Shown in pieces: positions 58,407-64,000 of a DNA stretch of 64,000 nucleotides. A program made the translations under genes and the position numbers. The stretch spans positions 2,356,001 through 2,420,000 of the forward strand of contig JANSYK010000001.1 of the NCBI GenBank assembly GCA_024742485.1, read 5' to 3'. Origin of the DNA: Alphaproteobacteria bacterium (lineage in GTDB: Bacteria > Pseudomonadota > Alphaproteobacteria > Rhizobiales > Rhizobiaceae). A model generated the notes under the pieces. That model saw nothing but the letters and a program-made list of their open reading frames with translations. It did no database searches and was not told where the DNA came from. Position 1 is the stretch's first letter. Every line of letters starts with the position of its first letter.

Positions 58407-59141
58407 CTACAGAAACGTTACCCGTCCACTGGTCAGGTCATACATGCCGCCCTGAAGACCGATGGTCCCATCTTGTTCCAGCTCGCGCAGCAGCGGGCTG
58501 TTAGTGCGAATGCGTTCAAGCGACAGCATGACATTTTCCTTCGCGACGGCCTGCACGAAATCCGGATTGTCCGAGGAACGATCCGGTTCAAACCCCTTCA
58601 CGGCTCCGACCGCCGGTTGGATATTGGCAAGCGTGCTGGTCAGATTGCCGAGCATCACATTATCGCAGGCACCCTTGACCGCGCCGCAATCATTGTGTCC
58701 GACAACCAGGATCAGCTTCGCGCCGGACAGAACGCAGGCAAATTCCAAACCGCCCAGAACGCCATCATCAATGTAGTTGCCGGCAACACGCGTCGAAAAG
58801 ATGTCACCAATGCTCTGGTCAAAAATCAGCTCGTTGGAGGCCCGTGAATCGATGCATCCGACAATCGCGGCAAGTGGGAACTGCCCGGCGGCGGTCGCCT
58901 GACGTTCATATTCCAGATCGTGATCCAGCATGCGGCGCTCGACGAAACGTGCATTGCCGGCCTTCAGGAGCTGCAGCGCCCGCGCCGGTGTCATGGCCGC
59001 CTGTGACTGTGCCGTCTGTGTGGTCGCCTTTTGTGCAGCTTCCGCCCCAATTGAGGTCAAGCCGCCTGTAACAAGTGTCCCACCGGCCAGCGTAGATCGG
59101 CCGACCGTCTTGAAAAAGGACCTGCGGCTTTGTTTGACCAT
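58407..59141 (-). CDS. Beta-class carbonic anhydrase with Tat signal peptide
   Basis: SRRSFFK twin-arginine N-terminus; zinc/active-site CIDSR and GHNDCGAVKGA. Confidence 0.93.
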   Translation of the reverse strand: MVKQSRRSFFKTVGRSTLAGGTLVTGGLTSIGAEAAQKATTQTAQSQAAMTPARALQLLKAGNARFVERRMLDHDLEYERQATAAGQFPLAAIVGCIDSRASNELIFDQSIGDIFSTRVAGNYIDDGVLGGLEFACVLSGAKLILVVGHNDCGAVKGACDNVMLGNLTSTLANIQPAVGAVKGFEPDRSSDNPDFVQAVAKENVMLSLERIRTNSPLLRELEQDGTIGLQGGMYDLTSGRVTFL

Positions 59142-59383
59142 TCCTGTCTCCTACTGGCGATCGTGACGCATTTGGCCCACTCTCGTCGAGCGCGGTTACG
59201 AAACTGATACATCCGAAACAAATGAAGCATTTCCGTGAAAAACGGACACGGGAGTGAAACGTCCACGACCTATCTGTCTGCCGGGTTCGGACGATCGGAC
59301 AACACCTGACGTGCTGACCGTAATCGCGAATCCCGGTGGGGTCATTCGACCGTTGAAACGGTCCACAGATAGCGGAGATTGAA

Positions 59384-60280
59384 ATGAAGAATTTGATCGT
59401 GCACTCAGCAATGGCTGCAATGGTGATGACTGCTCCGTTTTTGGTGGCTGACGCATCGGCCAAGGTCAAGAGCGTCAAGCATCACTTTGTGCAGAGCCAA
59501 TTCGAAGACTACCCGGTCATGGAACTGAAGTATCAGAGCGGGCGATGGAACTGGACCAACAGCAGCAAGACATTCATGCCGCGCGTGAAACTCTATTTCA
59601 AATCGTCGACCAAGGTCGATGAGGCAAAACTGTATGTCGACAAGGGCAAGTTTGGTCTGTGGACCCTTCCCGTCGGTTACAAGACAAAAAAGTATGAAAA
59701 ACTCATCACCGTCAGGATCGGAAAAACAGTCCTTGGCAAGCATCTTGGTTTGGCGCAATCGGTTTGCAAATCCTCCGGTGGACCCAAGAAAGTCGTCAAG
59801 GATGTGGCCGTCAACACAACGTTCTATGCGACTGATGTCAGTGGTGCTGCGACAAGCTATGACACAAAGGCTTCGCGCAAACCTATGTTGATGAAGGTCG
59901 TCTGCCATTCCAAGGTCCCCAATGGCAACGCGGCATCTTCAGGTCATTCCAGCTTCAAGTTCAAGGTGACCAAGACGAGGCTGTACACAATCCCGTCCCG
60001 GCCGGTCTGCGGCAAGCCCGTCAAACTCGTTGCCGAGATTCACGCCAACCGCCCTGGTAAAGCGAACTTCACCTTGTTCCGCGGGGACGGCGAAAAACAA
60101 AATGCCAGCGTCACCATCGGGAAGTCCGGCAAGGGCTTTGCGAAGCGCTGGGCCAAGACCTACAAGCTGAACAAGACCACCAGCCGCAAATACATGATTG
60201 TTGTCAACGGTCACAAGCAATCGACCAATTGGGTTCCGCTGAAGGTTCGATGCAACGTGGCCAAGGGCCTTTCCGGGTGA
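59384..60280 (+). CDS. Hypothetical secreted, lysine-rich protein
   Basis: Signal peptide MKNLIVHSAMAAMVMTAPFLVADASA; no domain recognised. Confidence 0.75.
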   Translation: MKNLIVHSAMAAMVMTAPFLVADASAKVKSVKHHFVQSQFEDYPVMELKYQSGRWNWTNSSKTFMPRVKLYFKSSTKVDEAKLYVDKGKFGLWTLPVGYKTKKYEKLITVRIGKTVLGKHLGLAQSVCKSSGGPKKVVKDVAVNTTFYATDVSGAATSYDTKASRKPMLMKVVCHSKVPNGNAASSGHSSFKFKVTKTRLYTIPSRPVCGKPVKLVAEIHANRPGKANFTLFRGDGEKQNASVTIGKSGKGFAKRWAKTYKLNKTTSRKYMIVVNGHKQSTNWVPLKVRCNVAKGLSG

Positions 60281-60328
60281 CCGCCCTCCGACTTTCGCAT
60301 CGACATCGCGGCGCTGAAATGCGCCGCG

Positions 60329-60958
60329 ATGAGCCTTTGTGACGACAGTGTCCAAAACCGTTCATTACCGGTCCTGTGTCACATCCTGGACCTTGGCCGC
60401 ACTGCCCGCGCGACGTCCGGTCACATTGCCCCGGGCATGGACCACCCCATATCCATTTGGCATTCGATCAATGATTGGCCTTCCCCAATGCCGACCGGCC
60501 CCGTCAGAAAAACCCCGCTTCCGGCCTGCAGCGCCTTGAACCAGCGCCGCGTGCCGAATGATTTTCTTGATTGTTACACCGTTGATGCATCAATACCCGT
60601 GCGCGAAGCTGCCAACATCATCACGGATTTTCCGGCCTGGGCACGCTTTCTGTTGCGTGTCCGGCGCATCCTCACGGCTCCCTTCGGCCTCGACAATGAC
60701 GGTCCCGATGTGCCGGACCGTGTCGGCATATTCCCCGTCGAATCCGAAACGCCTGAAGAGATCATCGCCGGGTTTGACGACAAGCATCTGAATTTTCGTG
60801 TGGCCGTGCTGGCGCTTGGTGACACGATCAGCCTTGCCACATGGGTCCATCCGCACAATATTGGCGGGCGGATCTATCTAGCGGCCATCATGCCATTCCA
60901 CATTGCCATTGCACGCAACGCGTTGCGGCGCGTCGCAATGGCCGCACCGGTCCGGTGA
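60329..60958 (+). CDS. DUF2867-like protein (start uncertain)
   Basis: DAPVPVREA-like region, RRILTAPFGL, FDDKHLNFRVAVL, HPHNIGGRIYLAAIMPFHIAIARNALRR. Confidence 0.75.
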   Translation: MSLCDDSVQNRSLPVLCHILDLGRTARATSGHIAPGMDHPISIWHSINDWPSPMPTGPVRKTPLPACSALNQRRVPNDFLDCYTVDASIPVREAANIITDFPAWARFLLRVRRILTAPFGLDNDGPDVPDRVGIFPVESETPEEIIAGFDDKHLNFRVAVLALGDTISLATWVHPHNIGGRIYLAAIMPFHIAIARNALRRVAMAAPVR

Positions 60959-60964
60959 TCCCGG

Positions 60965-61705
60965 TCAGGACACGTTCAGATTATCGGTTGGCGGCGTCGG
61001 ATAGGCGATGCGGCTCTGGCTCAGACCCGACCGCACAAGGCTCTCCGCCAGACCAAGACTGGCCGGCACTGGATTGATCACCGGGGCACCGATCCGCTCG
61101 GATAACTCGGCGGTGATGTCATGAAAAGCCATGCTCATGCATCCCAGGATCAGCGTATCCGCTCCATCCTCTTCAACCGCCAAGCGGCCGACCGCCGCAA
61201 TGGAGCTGATGGCTGCATCCCTGTCCTTGGCCAGATCCATCACGGACAGGCCAACACCACGGGTTGAGGCATAACTCTCGACAACACCGTACTTTCGGGG
61301 ATTTTCATCGGCCTTTGAACCGCTTCCCTTGCCTGGCGACATGATTGAAAAGCGCCCGCCCAGCAGTGCCGCCACATGCATTGCGCAAATGCCCGAACCC
61401 AGTACCGGGATCGACACAAGCTCACGCGCGGCCTCCATCCCTGGGTCTGAAAAACAACTGACGATCACGGCGTCGTAGCCATCCTTTTCAGCCTGGACCA
61501 CGCCCCGCAACAGGGCTGGAACGGTAAGCGCGGCGTCCGTGCGGCTTTCCACCGATGCCGGTCCGCTGTCCGGCAGCCCGATTTGAGCCGTTGCGCCGGG
61601 CCCGACCCATTCATCGAGTTTTGCCTGGCGCCGTTCGATTTCGGCCATGCCAACCTCGCTCAGATGCTTGGCGGTTGCAAATTGATACCGGATACGGACG
61701 GTCAA
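60965..61705 (-). CDS. Aspartate/glutamate (hydantoin) racemase family protein
   Basis: AVIVSCFSDPGMEAARELVSIPVLGSG, LILGCMSMAF, INPVPASL. Confidence 0.9.
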   Translation of the reverse strand: MTVRIRYQFATAKHLSEVGMAEIERRQAKLDEWVGPGATAQIGLPDSGPASVESRTDAALTVPALLRGVVQAEKDGYDAVIVSCFSDPGMEAARELVSIPVLGSGICAMHVAALLGGRFSIMSPGKGSGSKADENPRKYGVVESYASTRGVGLSVMDLAKDRDAAISSIAAVGRLAVEEDGADTLILGCMSMAFHDITAELSERIGAPVINPVPASLGLAESLVRSGLSQSRIAYPTPPTDNLNVS

Positions 61706-63438
61706 GACAGTGCCTCCTCAATCATTTGCCGGGTCTGGGTCAGGGCCGCCACATACTGATTTTGACCGCGTATCAACTCGGTTTTCGCAAAGCCGATCTG
61801 ATCGGCTGGCAAATTGCTCATGTCCTTGGCAATCGCCAACATTGGAAGCGGCGGACAGACATAGGCGGGATCTTGCATAAACCGCGACTGGCGGGCGAAA
61901 TTGACCGGCACGAGAACGCGACTGATCCGCACCAGCAGATCATTGGCGCGCGCCGGGTCAAGGCCCCCTGAATCAATGGCCGCATAGGCCTTGTCCAAGA
62001 TCTGCGCCAGCCTTTGCGTGGCGTCATGCGCGGCTGTCAGGTCGGCCCCGTCACCTGCGGCGACCCGATAGGTGTCAATCGTATCGGCAAATTCCGCTGC
62101 GGTCGCGCGCCAGTCCATCGGCAAAACAGGCAGCGCGGCATGACGCAGCACCGCCAGAGTATAGATGCGGATATCAGTCAACAGCACGTCGCGATCAGCA
62201 ATTTCGAGCGTATCGTCCTCGGTGTGCCACGCAATGTTGCCGCCGCACCCCGACACCTCATAGTAGTCCTTTTCGGCGCGCAGATCATCGGGCATGGTGG
62301 ATGACAGGCTGAAATAGGTCGGCAGGCCGATATTGTAAAAAGAATGGTCGCCCGCGCGTTTCGGGCGGATCCAGTCGGGTGTCTGGCCTGCGATCTCTTC
62401 GATCACCGACGTCACATGCGCCTTCATTTCCGACATGCAGGTTGTCTTGTGATAGCTGGTCGCCCAGCGGCAGCCCGGACTGTCACAGTTCACCGACGCC
62501 ACGCAATTGTTTTCAATATCCATGGCAAAGGCATCGGCATACCAGGTCGACCCCGCATAGCGGCCGGTCGAATGTCCGGGCCACCAGGCAATCCGGACCG
62601 AGCGACGCAGTTTCCCGCGATGGTCAGACAGCACCCTTGCAAGCTCGAGCATGGTCGCATCGCCGGTCGCATTGTCACCGACACCGACCTCCCAACTGTC
62701 ATAATGTCCATGCACCAGAACAAAGCGGTCTGGATCCTCGGTGCCATCGATCTGAACAACCGGGATCTTCTGCGTGAACCAGCCCTCCAGGAGGTCGCTG
62801 CGCATTGTCACACTCTGGCCCGACCCGGCCATTTCGATCAGCGCCTTTCCATCCGGATTGTTGACAGCCAGCACCGGAATTTTCGGCTTGCGCGCCAGAT
62901 CGGAAAGTCCCGGCGTGCCCCAGATCGTCGTGCAGGTGCCCCAATGAATGTTCTGGCCGGGATTGATCACGATGAGCCCCAGCGCGCCGGCTTCCTCGGC
63001 AATCGACGTCAGCGCCGGGTTGCCGAAGCCTTCGGTCAGCAGGATCCGCCCCTTCAATCGTTCCGCCAGGTTGCCCGCACCCTCGGCAAACAGGTCGGCC
63101 GCGTCGCGCGTGTAGTTCCTGAGATTCTTGACATTGGCGCCCAGATAGACGAGTTCGCCCGTCACGCCGTCCGGCACTGGCAGGCTCATCGAAGGCGGCT
63201 TGGCCCGAAAGGATTGTCCGTCAATCTCCACGGACGCCGAAAGGGGAACGGACAAATAGATATCCGGCTCATAAACGCTGTGCGGTATGCCCAGCCGCTG
63301 CAGCCGGCCGATAATCTCGTCGGCACCCTTGTTGACATCCTCCGGCATCCAGCGATGCATTGTGGAGAAAGTTTCAACAAGCGACCAGGGTTCCTCCAGG
63401 GTAATACTGGATAAAACGGTTTCTTCATCCGGTGTCAT
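61702..63438 (-). CDS. M28 family metallopeptidase
   Basis: LVHGHYDSWEVGVGDNATGDATMLELARVL (metal-binding His/Asp), RIAWWPGHSTGRYAGSTWYAD. Confidence 0.92.
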   Translation of the reverse strand: MTPDEETVLSSITLEEPWSLVETFSTMHRWMPEDVNKGADEIIGRLQRLGIPHSVYEPDIYLSVPLSASVEIDGQSFRAKPPSMSLPVPDGVTGELVYLGANVKNLRNYTRDAADLFAEGAGNLAERLKGRILLTEGFGNPALTSIAEEAGALGLIVINPGQNIHWGTCTTIWGTPGLSDLARKPKIPVLAVNNPDGKALIEMAGSGQSVTMRSDLLEGWFTQKIPVVQIDGTEDPDRFVLVHGHYDSWEVGVGDNATGDATMLELARVLSDHRGKLRRSVRIAWWPGHSTGRYAGSTWYADAFAMDIENNCVASVNCDSPGCRWATSYHKTTCMSEMKAHVTSVIEEIAGQTPDWIRPKRAGDHSFYNIGLPTYFSLSSTMPDDLRAEKDYYEVSGCGGNIAWHTEDDTLEIADRDVLLTDIRIYTLAVLRHAALPVLPMDWRATAAEFADTIDTYRVAAGDGADLTAAHDATQRLAQILDKAYAAIDSGGLDPARANDLLVRISRVLVPVNFARQSRFMQDPAYVCPPLPMLAIAKDMSNLPADQIGFAKTELIRGQNQYVAALTQTRQMIEEALS

Positions 63439-63458
63439 CACCGATCTCCTCAACGTCG

Positions 63459-64000
63459 TCAGATTTTCACGCGTGGATCAAGCGCCGAATAGGTCAGATC
63501 GACAATCAGGCTGACCAGCACCACGATGGAGGCGTAGATCAATACGGCACCCTGCACCACGGGGTAGTCATTGGCGTAGATGGCATCGATCATGTAACGG
63601 CCAAGGCCGGGCCAGGAAAACACCGTTTCCGTCACGATCGAACCACCGAGATAAACACCGATTTCCAGCCCGATCACGGTCACCACGGGGATCATGGCAT
63701 TGCGCATGACATGGCGCCACAGGGTCTGGTTGAAGGTCAGACCACGGGCGAGCCCAGCCTTGACATAATCTTCATTGATGACCTCCAGCATACTGGCGCG
63801 TGTCGTCCGGGCAATCAGTGCCGCGGGAGTCAGTCCGAGTGTAATCGCCGGAAGAACCAGATGCGAAAGCAGGTCTTTCACGCCTGCCCAATTGCCCGTC
63901 AGCACGGCATCGAGCAATGGAAATCCCGTCACCGGAGTGATGATCGTGCTGAAGCTGATCATCCCGCTCACTGGCAGGATGTCGAGGCCGACGGAAAAGA
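63459..64000 (-). CDS. Peptide ABC transporter permease (DppB/OppB type), truncated by window end
   Basis: ARTTRASMLEVINEDYVKAGLARGLTFNQTLWRHVMRNAMIPVVTVIG EAA-type motif. Confidence 0.93.
   Translation of the reverse strand, partial: FSVGLDILPVSGMISFSTIITPVTGFPLLDAVLTGNWAGVKDLLSHLVLPAITLGLTPAALIARTTRASMLEVINEDYVKAGLARGLTFNQTLWRHVMRNAMIPVVTVIGLEIGVYLGGSIVTETVFSWPGLGRYMIDAIYANDYPVVQGAVLIYASIVVLVSLIVDLTYSALDPRVKI

Noticed and set aside
1-64000. CRISPR arrays, tRNA/rRNA genes, prophage or canonical toxin-antitoxin and defence systems
   Set aside because: No regularly spaced repeats, recognisable RNA genes, integrases, phage structural genes or defence signature proteins were seen by eye; a tRNAscan/CRISPR/DefenseFinder run would be the decisive check.

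Overview
The window looks like a chromosomal segment of an alphaproteobacterium, probably Hyphomicrobiales/Rhizobiales (inferred from a RirA-like Rrf2 regulator and gene content). Coding density is high; I recognised no rRNA or tRNA genes, CRISPR array or prophage. Main blocks: (i) a ribose-type sugar ABC transporter with SMP-30 lactonase and aldose epimerase; (ii) DUF1007 plus an RcnA-like metal exporter; (iii) a DctPQM TRAP transporter with a good sigma-54-type promoter motif; (iv) a LacI-regulated sugar ABC operon with a 2-hydroxyacid dehydrogenase and a mirrored double operator; (v) a seven-gene GntR / ADP-ribosylglycohydrolase / PfkB kinase / PotABCD-type ABC operon that resembles the E. 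coli yegUVW trio joined to an ABC importer; (vi) dctBD and modABC; (vii) rirA and an Fe(III)-binding protein; (viii) a form I aerobic CO dehydrogenase locus (MHYT-LytTR regulator, coxMSL, coxDEF, MobA-like, coxG); (ix) an assortment including an outer-membrane barrel, a sulfotransferase, a Tat-type beta-carbonic anhydrase, a racemase, an M28 peptidase and the start of an oligopeptide ABC transporter. The most interesting non-coding signals are a dispersed ~105-bp two-hairpin element found at four intergenic sites (three between convergent genes, beginning on a TAG stop codon) and a ~225-bp MITE-like element with ~29-bp terminal inverted repeats and flanking TA, lying between coxL and coxD. All calls come from reading the sequence; no database search or folding program was run.
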